Below, in pieces: positions 45,435-55,880 of a stretch of DNA of 64,000 nt (positions are counted from its first letter, which is position 1; each line of letters begins with the position of its first letter). The stretch is from assembly GCF_004104075.1 (NCBI RefSeq), contig NZ_QOVK01000003.1, forward strand, positions 248,001 through 312,000, given 5' to 3'. The notes beneath the pieces were generated by a model. It saw only the letters and a list, made by a program, of their open reading frames with translations, did no database searches and had not been told where the DNA came from. Position numbers and translations under genes: made by a program. Origin of the DNA: Leeuwenhoekiella polynyae. GTDB taxonomy: Bacteria > Bacteroidota > Bacteroidia > Flavobacteriales > Flavobacteriaceae.

Positions 45435-46490
45435 TTAGATAATCAACATCGCATCACCGTAGCTGTAGAATTTATATTTCTCTTTCACTGCTTCTTCATA
45501 TGCTTCTTTCATAAAATCGTGACCCGCAAAAGCAGACACCATCATCATCAAGGTTGACTTAGGCGTATGAAAGTTTGTTATCATACAATTTGCAATACTA
45601 AAATCATAAGGAGGGAAAATAAACTTATTAGTCCATCCACTGAATTCATTAAGTGTATGATTAGAACTTACCGAGCTTTCCAGTGCACGCATTACCGTAG
45701 TACCTACTGCACAAATTCTTCGGTTTTCTTTAATCGCATTGTTTATAGTAGCAGTTGCAGGAGCGTGAATATACGCCTCTTCACTGTCCATTTTATGCTT
45801 AGATAGGTCTTCTACCTCAACCGGGCTAAAAGTTCCCAAACCAACGTGAAGCGTTACTTCAGCAAAATTAAGACCTTTAATTTCCAGACGTTTTAGCAAA
45901 TGCTTACTAAAGTGTAAACCTGCAGTAGGAGCAGCAACTGCACCTTCTTCTTTTGCAAAAATCGTTTGGTAACGCTCTGCATCTTCTGGTTCAACTTCTC
46001 TTTTGATGTATTTAGGAAGTGGTGTCTCACCTAGTTCTGTTAATTTATTTCTAAACTCCTGATACGAACCGTCGTAAAGAAAACGTAAGGTTCTACCACG
46101 AGATGTTGTGTTATCTATAACCTCAGCTACCAGACTCTCATCGTCACCAAAATACAACTTGTTACCAATACGTATTTTACGGGCCGGGTCTACAAGAACA
46201 TCCCAAAGACGCGTTTCTGAATTTAATTCTCTTAATAAGAAAACTTCAATACGTGCTCCGGTTTTTTCTTTATTACCATAAAGACGCGCCGGAAAAACCT
46301 TAGTGTTATTCAACACCATCACATCATCTGCATCAAAATAATCAATAAGATCTTTAAATAGCTTGTGCTCGATGGTTTGGGTTTTGCGGTTAAGAACCAT
46401 CAATCTGGCTTCATCCCGATTTTCTGCAGGGTATTCAGCAAGAAGCTCTTTTGGCAAATCAAAGTTAAATTGTGAAAGTTTCATTCCCAT
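45435..46490 (-). CDS. queA: S-adenosylmethionine:tRNA ribosyltransferase-isomerase QueA
   Basis: QueA transfers and isomerises ribose from SAM to preQ1-modified tRNA in queuosine synthesis. The 351-residue protein shows [17 protein letters not shown] at the start, [12 protein letters not shown] (about 60-71), [10 protein letters not shown] (about 188-197), LHVGLGTF and [19 protein letters not shown] near the end. A second ATG two codons in (46484) is an equally good start. Confidence 0.97.
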   Translation of the reverse strand: MGMKLSQFNFDLPKELLAEYPAENRDEARLMVLNRKTQTIEHKLFKDLIDYFDADDVMVLNNTKVFPARLYGNKEKTGARIEVFLLRELNSETRLWDVLVDPARKIRIGNKLYFGDDESLVAEVIDNTTSRGRTLRFLYDGSYQEFRNKLTELGETPLPKYIKREVEPEDAERYQTIFAKEEGAVAAPTAGLHFSKHLLKRLEIKGLNFAEVTLHVGLGTFSPVEVEDLSKHKMDSEEAYIHAPATATINNAIKENRRICAVGTTVMRALESSVSSNHTLNEFSGWTNKFIFPPYDFSIANCMITNFHTPKSTLMMMVSAFAGHDFMKEAYEEAVKEKYKFYSYGDAMLII

Positions 46491-46524
46491 GGGACGTCTG
46501 TTTTTAGGTATTTAAAATAGCGTG

Positions 46525-46556
46525 CAAATATACAACCTCAGGGTAGGGGTTGTCAA
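46525..46556 (-). promoter_or_regulatory. queA promoter with palindromic spacer
   Basis: Minus-strand TATATTTG (46532-46525) is the -7 box and TTG at 46556-46554 is a -33 element, 21 nt apart. The spacer holds an imperfect inverted repeat (ACAACCCC/GAGGTTGT, 7 of 8 matching) that could be an operator. Confidence 0.55.
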
Positions 46557-46749
46557 GTAAAACAGCGTTTAATTTATAAAGCCGCTTCCACACTAAGAAA
46601 CGGAAGGTTTAATAGGCCAATAACCGAACATTTTAGCTCAATCCCACCTATTGCAAATTGATTAAAGAACCGAATAGCAAGCACAAAAGATTTTTTTACC
46701 TTTCAGCACAAGTAGAGGAAAAATTGAACCCTTGGCTATCGCCCTGCGA

Positions 46750-47973
46750 TTAAACCTCTTTGATCTTAAATCCCAGGGCTTTAAAATCACTCCAGAAATC
46801 AGGATATGATTTGTTTACCACTTCTGCATCTTCAAAAAGAATAGGTGCTCGCAAAGCGAAAGGTGCAAAAGCCATTGCCATGCGGTGGTCTTGATACGTT
46901 TTTATGGTGACTTCAGACTGAAAATTAGTCACTCCTTCCAAATGAAGACTTTTATCGGTTACTGAAATATTTGCTCCAAGTTTAGACAACTCTGCTTTTA
47001 AAGCTTCTAAACGATCTGTCTCTTTAATTTTTAAGGTATGTAAGCCGGTCAAATCACAAGCAATCCCCATCCCGTAACACGTAACCGCAATAGTCTGTGC
47101 AATATCCGGACTGTTTGCTAGATCAAACGCTACGCGTTGTGGTTTTGGTTTATTTTCTTTCTCAAGTAAAACTGCATTTTCTAAGAACGTGGTTTTAACT
47201 CCAAGCTTGGTGTATAATTCTGCCAATACGGAATCACCTTGCAAGCTGTTTTCTTTATAGCTTGATATCTTCAGCTTTGCAGTATCACATAGCGCAGCAA
47301 GACTGTAAAAATAAGAAGCACTACTCCAGTCTGACTCTACCGTCATTTCTGAAACTGTACTCTTTCCGGCAGGAGCAATTTTTATCAATTGACCTTCAAA
47401 GCTACTTTCGATCTCCAATTGCGTTAATAACGAACGTGTCATTTCGATATAAGGCACGGAAGTAATCTGACCCAAAAGTTTAATTTCTAAACCATTAGGC
47501 ATAGAGGCTCCCACCATCATCAACGCAGAAATATATTGACTACTCACATTAGCGGCCAGCGATACTTTATTTTTCTCTAGTTTTTTTCCTTTAATGTGAA
47601 GCGGAGCATAACCTTCGTTTTTTAGATACGTGATGTCAGCTCCCAGATCGCGTAAGGCGTCAACCAGTAATTTTATAGGACGTTCCTGCATGCGCGAGCT
47701 TCCTGTGAGTATGGTTTCACGACCTTCAAAAGCTGCAAAATACGCAGTTAAAAAGCGCATTGCTGTACCGGCGTGATGTATATCTACTGTTTTCTCTTTT
47801 GAGGCTAGTGCTTTTTGCATCACCTCGCTATCATGACTGTTAGATAGGTTTTTTATTTTAAAATTTCCAAAAAGTGCCTGAAGCAATAATAATCTATTGC
47901 TTTCACTTTTTGAACCGGTAATCTTTATATCACCAGAAAGTTTGGGTTCTTTTTGTTCTAATCGTAGTATCAA
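46750..47973 (-). CDS. aroA: 5-enolpyruvylshikimate-3-phosphate synthase AroA
   Basis: This 407-residue enzyme performs the sixth step of the shikimate pathway. It has the substrate loop GSKSESNRLLLLQAL (about 20-34), GTAMRFLTAYFA (about 69-80) and near the end DHRMAMAFAPFALR (about 362-375). The spacing and length fit a slightly short class II-like EPSP synthase as seen in Bacteroidota. It is apart from the aromatic operon at 56420-60519. Confidence 0.95.
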   Translation of the reverse strand: MILRLEQKEPKLSGDIKITGSKSESNRLLLLQALFGNFKIKNLSNSHDSEVMQKALASKEKTVDIHHAGTAMRFLTAYFAAFEGRETILTGSSRMQERPIKLLVDALRDLGADITYLKNEGYAPLHIKGKKLEKNKVSLAANVSSQYISALMMVGASMPNGLEIKLLGQITSVPYIEMTRSLLTQLEIESSFEGQLIKIAPAGKSTVSEMTVESDWSSASYFYSLAALCDTAKLKISSYKENSLQGDSVLAELYTKLGVKTTFLENAVLLEKENKPKPQRVAFDLANSPDIAQTIAVTCYGMGIACDLTGLHTLKIKETDRLEALKAELSKLGANISVTDKSLHLEGVTNFQSEVTIKTYQDHRMAMAFAPFALRAPILFEDAEVVNKSYPDFWSDFKALGFKIKEV

Positions 47974-47998
47974 AATAGTAGCTTATAGGTAGAAACCG

Positions 47999-48325
47999 TT
48001 ATTGAAGTTTTTTGTTATTGTGGTGCCGATCGTGATCACGCTTAGTCTTTAAATCTAGCTTTTTATCAAAAGCCTCCTGAAGGTCGATTCCGGTTTGGTT
48101 GGCAAGGCATAAAACTACAAACAGTACATCTGCCAATTCCTCGCCAAGATCTTTGTTTTTATCGCTTTCTTTTTCGCTTTGCTCTCCATATCGGCGCGCA
48201 ATAATACGGGCAACTTCACCTACTTCTTCGGTGAGTTGTGCCATATTGGTTAGTTCGTTAAAATAGCGAACGCCGTGTTCTTTTATCCAATGATCCACAG
48301 CTTGCTGCGCATTATCAATTTTCAT
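47999..48325 (-). CDS. MazG-like nucleotide pyrophosphohydrolase
   Basis: This 108-residue all-helical protein has the MazG-type metal motif EEVGEVARIIARR (about 32-44, ExxE) and DLGEELADVLF (about 62-72, ExxD). It probably hydrolyses non-canonical or excess nucleoside triphosphates. It lies 25 bp upstream of aroA on the same strand. Confidence 0.88.
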   Translation of the reverse strand: MKIDNAQQAVDHWIKEHGVRYFNELTNMAQLTEEVGEVARIIARRYGEQSEKESDKNKDLGEELADVLFVVLCLANQTGIDLQEAFDKKLDLKTKRDHDRHHNNKKLQ

Positions 48326-48414
48326 AAACCTTAATCTTTGCTAAAGTGCTAAATTAAGGTAAAGCAGAAAATCTAAGTCGTGATTATGCTAAAAAAGGAA
48401 AGCTGTCTTTAAAA

Positions 48415-50403
48415 TTAAATACTTTTTTTAAGAATCACTTTTTCGTTCTCTTTGTCTATACGTATTTTAAAGAATTCTTTTAACGTCTGATAATACTCGG
48501 CCGGCATAAAAGTACTATTCAGATTGAAGCGCGTCATAACCTGCAATATATTATTCTGTTCATGTATCGTATATAGAAAAATACCCATATCATCGGGCAA
48601 CGCTATTTTTGTAGATTCAGGAAGGGAAGCTACTGCATACCCTGCAGGTAGCTCTATTGTAATAGTAGTATTATGCGTGAACGGATAATCAAAATCTATA
48701 GGTGAGATGCGCTCGTCCGACTTAAAAGGCGACTCTCTTTCCCTGAAGAACAATAACGGATTTAAGAAAATCTGTCCCGGAACCTGATCTACAGCCTGAT
48801 CAATTTTAAACTGAAAAGATTCAACAATAGGTTTTTCGAGTTTGTTTAAATCTTTTAACTGATGCGCTGTAAGCTCATCAACACCAAAATAATCCAACCG
48901 TTTTTCACCCCAATCTTTCACATCATGAGTGCCTACGCTGTGTCGTATTTTAAGAGCTTCTAAACTAGAAAAACGTTGCTTGAGTTCACCTTCAAGACTA
49001 CCATCTTCATTTAAAACAGCTTTTACGTACCTATCTATCTGGGGTTTTATAGTCTCAAATAGATCAATCTCCTGAGAAACTCCCTTTTTATTTACCATTC
49101 TTCCTTTCCAGTTGTAAACGCGTGTTGGTAAAATATTTGGAGCGCTCCACTTGTCTGTGGCATCAAGTAGAATCGTCTGCATTTCAGATCGAATACCTAC
49201 GACTACATAATTGTAACCTTCTAAAGTAGGAAAAAGTGGTATTCCAAAACGTTTTGTACCCAATAATACAGGATTAGCCGAAACTCCACACTCCCTCAAA
49301 AGGGCAGTAAGCAACAGATTTATTTCTGAAACATTACCGCTTCCATTTTTGTAAGCTTTATCTATGCCTTCATCTGTATATTTTCCATAATCACCGTTCC
49401 AGGAAATTTTAGATTTAACAAAGCGCAGCGCTGCTTTAATTTGAGCATCCTGCGTTTTATTTGCTGCTAAAATCTCGGCCGCTGCTTCTTCAAGAAAACG
49501 AGTACTCTTGAGCTCACCACCAAAATCATCGTGTTTAAAAATTGTTCGTGCTACCTCTTCCCAAGTTGTAGAATATTCCCTTTTGTTATCATTAAAATTG
49601 GTGGAGATCAATTCATAAATTATGCTACGCCGGTAGTTGTCAGGGTTTATTATATAAACCTCTTCCTTGAGCGCGGGAACATCTTTTTGCTCATATTCTG
49701 CAACGAGTTCTTGATAATTGAAGTAATTACTTTGATTAAAATCACCATTAACTGTTATCCCTCCTCGTTGTACAGATTCTTTGGGCATTATATCAAAATA
49801 ACCTTTTTTTACTCTGCGAAACTGAAACATTCCGGGAGTTCTGATTTTTGCATAATAATCAATTACCGGAATATCTTCCTGAAGGATAAGATCATCTATC
49901 TTATAGAATGGGGAAACCATTTTATAGCTCCATTCTACAACACTTCCCACTTGAGCAGCTGGCATTGTAAAGGCAGTCTCGTCCCATCTTTCTGATCTTT
50001 CGGTTTTAAAAATCGCATCCTTATCCAGTTTGCTCTTTTCTATTTGACCTGAATTGAAATTATAGGTAACTCCTTTAATATCATCTACTAATTCTTTGCC
50101 TGAATCACCTTTGTATAATCCTATTTTTTTAGTAGCATACTTTAAGCCTTCCTTATTGAGAATTTTTATGCGTTCTGTAACCTCTGTAACGATGATCCAC
50201 CCGTCATCATTAGAATCATAATCAAAATATGTTTCTCTTACTTTGTTAAGATAAGCTGCCGGTGCTGTAGAATCCTTCGCATAAACATCTAAGGTAAGTT
50301 CTGCTTCTGATACATCTTCTAATTCATAATCCTGAGCGCTTAAAACAGTACAACTAAAAATGAAGTATACTATGCTAAAAAAGGTTACACGTAATGATTT
50401 CAA
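48415..50403 (-). CDS. DUF3857/transglutaminase-like protein, third of trio; predicted inactive
   Basis: This 662-residue secreted protein has a signal peptide (about 1-23; SCTVLSAQD), an N-terminal DUF3857 beta-sandwich (about 60-230) and a transglutaminase-like fold (about 290-420). At the site of the catalytic Cys it reads KNGSGNVSEINLLLTALLR (Val/Ser, no Cys), and the usual His region is NYVVVGI, so catalysis should be lost. The C-terminal part is beta-rich. It is last in a tight operon of three paralogues (7 bp after the second). Role unknown; probably periplasmic peptide or polysaccharide binding. Confidence 0.82.
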   Translation of the reverse strand: MKSLRVTFFSIVYFIFSCTVLSAQDYELEDVSEAELTLDVYAKDSTAPAAYLNKVRETYFDYDSNDDGWIIVTEVTERIKILNKEGLKYATKKIGLYKGDSGKELVDDIKGVTYNFNSGQIEKSKLDKDAIFKTERSERWDETAFTMPAAQVGSVVEWSYKMVSPFYKIDDLILQEDIPVIDYYAKIRTPGMFQFRRVKKGYFDIMPKESVQRGGITVNGDFNQSNYFNYQELVAEYEQKDVPALKEEVYIINPDNYRRSIIYELISTNFNDNKREYSTTWEEVARTIFKHDDFGGELKSTRFLEEAAAEILAANKTQDAQIKAALRFVKSKISWNGDYGKYTDEGIDKAYKNGSGNVSEINLLLTALLRECGVSANPVLLGTKRFGIPLFPTLEGYNYVVVGIRSEMQTILLDATDKWSAPNILPTRVYNWKGRMVNKKGVSQEIDLFETIKPQIDRYVKAVLNEDGSLEGELKQRFSSLEALKIRHSVGTHDVKDWGEKRLDYFGVDELTAHQLKDLNKLEKPIVESFQFKIDQAVDQVPGQIFLNPLLFFRERESPFKSDERISPIDFDYPFTHNTTITIELPAGYAVASLPESTKIALPDDMGIFLYTIHEQNNILQVMTRFNLNSTFMPAEYYQTLKEFFKIRIDKENEKVILKKSI

Positions 50404-50410
50404 AATACTC

Positions 50411-52450
50411 TTAAATTTTAGATAGCACTATTTTCTCGCTCTGTTTAGAGACAATCATCTCATAGAATTTTTTTAAATCGAGATACAATTCTGCCGGAAT
50501 TATAGAACTGTTTAATGAAAACTCCGTTGAAATATTAATACCCGTATTGCTTTGAGAAATCAAATATTTGAAAGAACCTAAATTATCTACCAGGCTCATC
50601 ACGCCACTTTTTGGCAAACTTTCTACTGCATAACCTTCAGGAACTTTAATTTTAAGAATATATCGGTCTTTCCAAGGATACCTGAAATCTATAGGATGGT
50701 TACGCTCTTCAGATTTGAATGGATTTTCTGCTTGTGTGAGATAAAATAGCGGCGAAACGTAAAGTTTACCTGCCACCTCTTCTACTCCTCCATTGAGCAT
50801 TTCAAAATCATAAGAAACTTCTACTGGCTCATAAACATTGTCTAAATTTTTCAATTCAAAATCATTTATTTCAACCCCTGTATGAATTTCCTCTAGATTT
50901 TCTAAATGTTCCTGCTCGGTTTTTCCTTTAAATTTTCTTCTATAGGACAATCCATAATGCCCGGTATATCTACTTTTCGCTGTACCAGTGGTCATCAAAT
51001 CATCGCTAATTTCAAAATTAACCATGGTACTTTCAACAGCATGAGTGGTAGGGTATAAATCTACCCAGTCTGAAATCCCGTCTTTACGAATCACCCTTCC
51101 CTGCCAGTTGAGTAAGCCTTCTTCTAAAAGGTTTACAGCTCCCAGCTTATTAGTGGCATCCATCAATATGGTATTACCATCTATAGTAACTCCTGCAATA
51201 ACATCGTTAAACCCATCACGGGTAGGGAAAATCGGTATGCCATTATCTCTGGTGCTTAAAATGACCGGGTTTGCGTCAAAACCGGCATACTGCAGCATAC
51301 TCACCAGCAATAGATTTATATCCGCACTGTTTCCGGCTCCTGTTTTATACGCTTCTTTTACGCCTTGGTCTGCATAAATACCCAAAAAGTTATTCCAGGT
51401 CATACGCTGCTTCACAAATTCAAAAATGCGAACCACTTTATCTTCCGAAGAAACAGCTCCTTCTAACACAGCATCCACATCATCATCAAAAAAGCGTTGA
51501 TTTTTTAATTGACCTCCAAAATTTTCTGAATCATAAATGGTTTTAGAAACGGCTTCCCAATTACTTGTGATTGTTTCAAAAGGCTCACCGGGATATTGTG
51601 TATACGAAAGCTCAAAGCTAACTGCCGAACGGAAATTATCTATATTAGAAGAAAACACTTCTTCTTTTAGGCTAGGTACATCACTCGCTTCAATTATATA
51701 TTTTTTACGCTGAAAATCTATTGTCCTGTTTTGAACTGCTGCTCTTGTACCTCCTCTTAGCGAACCACCACTTGAAATTCCCGGCCTAACGGTATAATTA
51801 ACCTTATCAGCAGTTGTAGTCTCATTAACATCAAGAGGTAAAAGTCCCTTTCTATGCATTTGATAGATTAACCACTCCGGGCTTGTAAACGTGATTGTGG
51901 CTTTATTTAAAGGAATCTCTTCTTGAAGTTTTACCTCATCAATAGTTGTAATAAATGGAGACATCACTTCATATTTAAATTCTATCACACAACCTTTTTG
52001 AAGGTTGGGTAACGTGAATTTTTCTATATCATAATACTTATTACGCTCTTCAGAAAAAATACCATCCTTGCGTAATTTAGTTTCTTCAATATCAGAACCT
52101 TCCAGTGTGTAGGTTACACCTCTTAAACCACTTATACTTTCTTCACTTGAAGAGCCTTGATAAAGTGCAACTTGTTGTGTCGCCCATTTAAATCCTTCTG
52201 GATTGTAAATTTTAATACGCTCATAAACTTCAGTTTTAAGAATGAACCCACTATTCTGTAAATAATCAAGATGGGAATATTGCTCCCGGTATAAAATTGC
52301 AGCGTCTGCTTCTGGATCAAGAGGATGTGCCTCTTCTTGCAATTCTTCTAAAGAAACTTTACCGAACCTAAAATCCTGAGCAAAGCAAATTGAACTCACT
52401 AACAAAAAAATGATACACGTACTTTTATGCATAAGCTTATATTTTTTCAA
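50411..52450 (-). CDS. DUF3857/transglutaminase-like protein, second of trio; predicted inactive
   Basis: This 679-residue secreted paralogue has the same layout (signal peptide to about 24, ending CFAQD). The position of the catalytic Cys reads GNSADINLLLVSML, with Ser or Ala in place of Cys, and the His region reads FNDVIAGV. The DUF3857 part includes RIKIYNPEGFKWATQQV. Its start overlaps the first gene of the trio by 14 bp. It is closely similar in build to the third gene, so the two arose by tandem duplication. Confidence 0.82.
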   Translation of the reverse strand: MKKYKLMHKSTCIIFLLVSSICFAQDFRFGKVSLEELQEEAHPLDPEADAAILYREQYSHLDYLQNSGFILKTEVYERIKIYNPEGFKWATQQVALYQGSSSEESISGLRGVTYTLEGSDIEETKLRKDGIFSEERNKYYDIEKFTLPNLQKGCVIEFKYEVMSPFITTIDEVKLQEEIPLNKATITFTSPEWLIYQMHRKGLLPLDVNETTTADKVNYTVRPGISSGGSLRGGTRAAVQNRTIDFQRKKYIIEASDVPSLKEEVFSSNIDNFRSAVSFELSYTQYPGEPFETITSNWEAVSKTIYDSENFGGQLKNQRFFDDDVDAVLEGAVSSEDKVVRIFEFVKQRMTWNNFLGIYADQGVKEAYKTGAGNSADINLLLVSMLQYAGFDANPVILSTRDNGIPIFPTRDGFNDVIAGVTIDGNTILMDATNKLGAVNLLEEGLLNWQGRVIRKDGISDWVDLYPTTHAVESTMVNFEISDDLMTTGTAKSRYTGHYGLSYRRKFKGKTEQEHLENLEEIHTGVEINDFELKNLDNVYEPVEVSYDFEMLNGGVEEVAGKLYVSPLFYLTQAENPFKSEERNHPIDFRYPWKDRYILKIKVPEGYAVESLPKSGVMSLVDNLGSFKYLISQSNTGINISTEFSLNSSIIPAELYLDLKKFYEMIVSKQSEKIVLSKI

Positions 52451-54338
52451 TTAATAGTTTTTGATTGTCGTGCTTCACAATCGTTTTATACAAATCCCGG
52501 TATTTCTCGTAAGCTTCTACATCAAAATCCCCTTCATTAAATTTCAACATCCGCTTACAGATCAACTTGTTACCCTCAAGTTTATAAGACACTTGATACG
52601 TACCAAATTCTTCAGTATACTCAACAGTCTCAGGCAATGCATTTACTGCATAGCCTTCAGGGATTGTGATTTCGATATTTTGTTGTTCTATGGTTCCGCG
52701 AAGATTTACAAACCCGGTTTTTCTGTCTCTATATCGCGGTGGAATTGCATCGCGCGAAAGCGCAAAGGGATTTGCTCTAACGAGCATATTATCACTTACC
52801 GAAGTTGCATAGCCAGTTATATTACAGTTCAGTTTTTCATCATAAACCACATCAAGTCTGTTGTTATTCAGTTCAATATCTGAAACGGAAAGACTGTTAA
52901 TACCACTCCATGTCTCGTAATAATAATCACTCAAATCTTTATCATCTTTGCGATCAAGATTCATTCGGTCTGCATAAAATATACCTTTAGCCTCTCGGGC
53001 TATTTCACCCGAAAGATTACCAGTCTCATCTAAAACCAGATTAGCATTAAGGATATCTGTATTATCTTCCTGATCGTATTTTGTAGTTTTTACGATCCTA
53101 CCGCCATCTTCAGTAAGCAAAAGCACTTCTCTATCATCTGTAAACCTACCCATATAACCAAAAGGGGTTTCCTGACTGGTACATTCTAAAAACTTAATCT
53201 CATCGCCCAGCTGCACGCCAAGAATCGCGTGATTACCCTGCATAGCAACCACATCGGTCTCCAGAGATTCTTTACCCCGATCTCCATACAAAACTGTGTA
53301 ATAGGATTTGACTCCAACTGCATTTAAAAGACTTTGTGTATAATTACTAAGCGCTTTACAATCGCCATAACTCAGGCGTTGTACATCAGAAGCCAGCATA
53401 GGTTTCCACCCACCGATCTCTACCTGCACACTTATATACCGCACTTTATCCTGAACAAATTGATATACCGCTCTGGCTTTTGTTTCATCATTAGGCAAGT
53501 CTTTAGTTAGCTCTTGAATCTCAGCAATAGCAGCAGCGTCTAGATCCTGAGTATCTTCAACCAACTTTTCATTCATCCATTTTCCAAAATCTTTCCAGTT
53601 ACCCGCAATACCGGGGACTCCTGCCAGATAAAATCTATCAAAAAAGCACTTTACCCGTGGTACACGTTCATCAAGCCCTTTTGATCGGTATTCAAACGTA
53701 ACCGGTTCAATATTTTTGGCTATCCAGGTTGTTTTACCGGGTGTTTCCTCTTTAGTAATACCAAATTTTTCTAGATTGGTTTCTTTAACATGCAGGGTAT
53801 CTTCTGGATCATGAATGATGGTAAATTTAGAGTATTCGGTTCCGCTCGCATATCGTGAAACAGGCATCCAAGGCCATAAAAAAGCAGTGGTTTCACTAAG
53901 CGTTTCTGAATTAAACTGAATGGTAAATGGATACGATGTAGGTGTATAATCCAGGTAAAGAACTCTGCTATCTGCATATAAAGTTCCACCGGAAACGGCG
54001 CTAACATCTTTGAAGTCTCGTTTTTTGATTTTGTCCTTTTCTACGCCTGTACCCGTGTAAATAACCGCTTCGATATCTGAAACTTTAGAGTTGTTATCAT
54101 AACCAGCGTAAGCTTTTACGTCAGACAAACCGGCTTTATTGTAAACCGTAACCAATCTCGAGATCGTAGTTCTCAATTTGCCTTTATCAGAAAGATCAAA
54201 GGTGATTTCTTCGTGACGCAAAACGCTGTCTGCGCCATCGGAAAGCTCAGGATCTACAGTAAGTGCAGAGAGCTCTAGTTGCTGACTATGAGTTAGTAAG
54301 GGAATAACAAATAGCAGGAATATTAATTTTCTTGCCAT
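52437..54338 (-). CDS. DUF3857/transglutaminase-like protein, first of trio; catalytic Cys kept
   Basis: This 633-residue secreted protein (signal peptide about 1-18) has DUF3857 (about 45-220) and a transglutaminase core with RLSYGDCKALSNYTQSLL (Cys about 331), NHAILGVQL (His about 369) and LECTSQETPFG (acid-region, Glu for the usual Asp). The Cys-His pair is intact, so it could be a papain-like periplasmic protease, transglutaminase or amidase. It heads the trio, with which it shares one transcript. Confidence 0.85.
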   Translation of the reverse strand: MARKLIFLLFVIPLLTHSQQLELSALTVDPELSDGADSVLRHEEITFDLSDKGKLRTTISRLVTVYNKAGLSDVKAYAGYDNNSKVSDIEAVIYTGTGVEKDKIKKRDFKDVSAVSGGTLYADSRVLYLDYTPTSYPFTIQFNSETLSETTAFLWPWMPVSRYASGTEYSKFTIIHDPEDTLHVKETNLEKFGITKEETPGKTTWIAKNIEPVTFEYRSKGLDERVPRVKCFFDRFYLAGVPGIAGNWKDFGKWMNEKLVEDTQDLDAAAIAEIQELTKDLPNDETKARAVYQFVQDKVRYISVQVEIGGWKPMLASDVQRLSYGDCKALSNYTQSLLNAVGVKSYYTVLYGDRGKESLETDVVAMQGNHAILGVQLGDEIKFLECTSQETPFGYMGRFTDDREVLLLTEDGGRIVKTTKYDQEDNTDILNANLVLDETGNLSGEIAREAKGIFYADRMNLDRKDDKDLSDYYYETWSGINSLSVSDIELNNNRLDVVYDEKLNCNITGYATSVSDNMLVRANPFALSRDAIPPRYRDRKTGFVNLRGTIEQQNIEITIPEGYAVNALPETVEYTEEFGTYQVSYKLEGNKLICKRMLKFNEGDFDVEAYEKYRDLYKTIVKHDNQKLLIEKI

Positions 54339-54385
54339 ATATTTTAAAAAATGGCAAGATACTAAAATCTTAATATAATCTTAAA

Positions 54386-54838
54386 TTATTCTCTGTTTTT
54401 GGAATCCATCATGATGGTAACAGGGCCATCATTCACTAAAGAAACCTTCATGTCAGCGCCAAAAACTCCCGTTTTGACTTGTTTTTTAAGTTTTTGAGAA
54501 AGTGTGCCTATAAATTTTTCATAGAGTGGAATTGCCACATTTGGTTTGGCTGCTTTTAAAAAAGAAGGGCGGTTTCCTTTTTTTGTAGAGGCATGTAGTG
54601 TGAACTGACTAATCAAAAGAATTTCTCCATCCTGATCTAAAATACTTTCGTTCATCAGCCCTTCTGAATCGCTAAAAACACGTAAACCACAAACTTTTGA
54701 AGTAAGCCATTCGATATCTTCCTGTGTATCTTCAGTTTCTATACCTAGGAGAATCATAAAGCCACGCCCTATCTTCCCTTTTATGACATTTTCTATCGTA
54801 ACTGAAGCTTCACTTACTCGCTGAATAACTAGTCTCAT
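54386..54838 (-). CDS. dtd: D-aminoacyl-tRNA deacylase Dtd
   Basis: This 150-residue homodimeric enzyme frees tRNA from wrongly attached D-amino acids and glycine. It has the active-site SQFTLHASTKKGNRPSF (about 77-93) and NDGPVTIMMDS (about 136-146, GP cis-proline motif). It lies 9 bp after rsgA in one transcript. Confidence 0.96.
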   Translation of the reverse strand: MRLVIQRVSEASVTIENVIKGKIGRGFMILLGIETEDTQEDIEWLTSKVCGLRVFSDSEGLMNESILDQDGEILLISQFTLHASTKKGNRPSFLKAAKPNVAIPLYEKFIGTLSQKLKKQVKTGVFGADMKVSLVNDGPVTIMMDSKNRE

Positions 54839-54847
54839 AATAATTAA

Positions 54848-55801
54848 TTAAGGCTGTTGATCATAAACATTTCTTCTATAATTTTCCTCGTCACCTTCAA
54901 TAATCTGTTTGTAACTCTGATATCTGGACCAGTGCAATTCGTCATGTTCCAAGGCTTCTTTAACTGCACATTTAGGCTCCTCCAGATGTAAACAATTATT
55001 GAATTTACATTGATCTTTCAGCGCAAAAAATTCAGGGAAATAATTACCTAGTTCTTCTCGCTCGATGTCTACAACTCCAAAACCTTTTATTCCCGGTGTA
55101 TCTATAATACGCGCATCAAAACTGAGGTCAAACATTTCTGCAAAAGTAGTCGTATGCTGCCCTTGCATATGCTGATCGCTAATCGCTTTTGTTTTTAGAT
55201 CCAGAGTAGCCTCTATTGCATTTACGAGGGTAGATTTACCAACACCACTATGTCCCGAAAACATACTGGTTTTACCCAACATCAAGTCTTTTACCTGATC
55301 AACGTTTTTACCGGTTTTTGCCGAAACACCGATACACGTATAACCAATCTCGCGGTACATTTCTGCGAGATACTTCACTTCACCAAACTCTTCATCACTC
55401 AAGGTATCTACTTTATTAAAAAGTAAAATTGCCTCGATGTGATAGGCTTCACAAGTCACTAAAAAGCGATCTATAAAAGCAGTAAAAGTAGGGGGATTAT
55501 TTAACGTGATAACCAGGAAACAGCGGTCTATATTAGCAGCAATAATATGTGTCTGTTTAGATAAGTTAACAGATTTACGAATGATGTAATTGTCACGCGG
55601 TTCAATATCTTTTATCACCCCGGTAACCGCATCGCCTGTTTGCTCCAGTTCAAAAATAACACGGTCACCTACGGCAACAGGATTTGTACTCTTAATACCC
55701 TGTATTCTAAAGCGTCCTTTAATTCGGCAGTCGTAAAATTCTCCTGATTCACTTTTAACGCTGTACCAGCTTCCGGTTGATTTGTAAACAGTTCCTTTCA
55801 A
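54848..55801 (-). CDS. rsgA: Ribosome small-subunit GTPase RsgA
   Basis: RsgA is a circularly permuted GTPase that checks maturation of the small ribosomal subunit. The 317-residue protein starts with an OB fold (about 1-70), then has the motif order G4 FNKVD (about 129-133), G5 SAKTG, G1 GHSGVGKST (about 183-191) and G3 DTPGIKGFG (about 229-237), with a C-terminal zinc-binding CKFNNCLH region. Complete. Confidence 0.96.
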   Translation of the reverse strand: MKGTVYKSTGSWYSVKSESGEFYDCRIKGRFRIQGIKSTNPVAVGDRVIFELEQTGDAVTGVIKDIEPRDNYIIRKSVNLSKQTHIIAANIDRCFLVITLNNPPTFTAFIDRFLVTCEAYHIEAILLFNKVDTLSDEEFGEVKYLAEMYREIGYTCIGVSAKTGKNVDQVKDLMLGKTSMFSGHSGVGKSTLVNAIEATLDLKTKAISDQHMQGQHTTTFAEMFDLSFDARIIDTPGIKGFGVVDIEREELGNYFPEFFALKDQCKFNNCLHLEEPKCAVKEALEHDELHWSRYQSYKQIIEGDEENYRRNVYDQQP

Positions 55802-55880
55802 AAAATATTTTTACTAATTTAGATTGTAAAACTACTTTATTTTAGAGTAACCTTAATCTTTATCCTACAAAATCAGTCTT

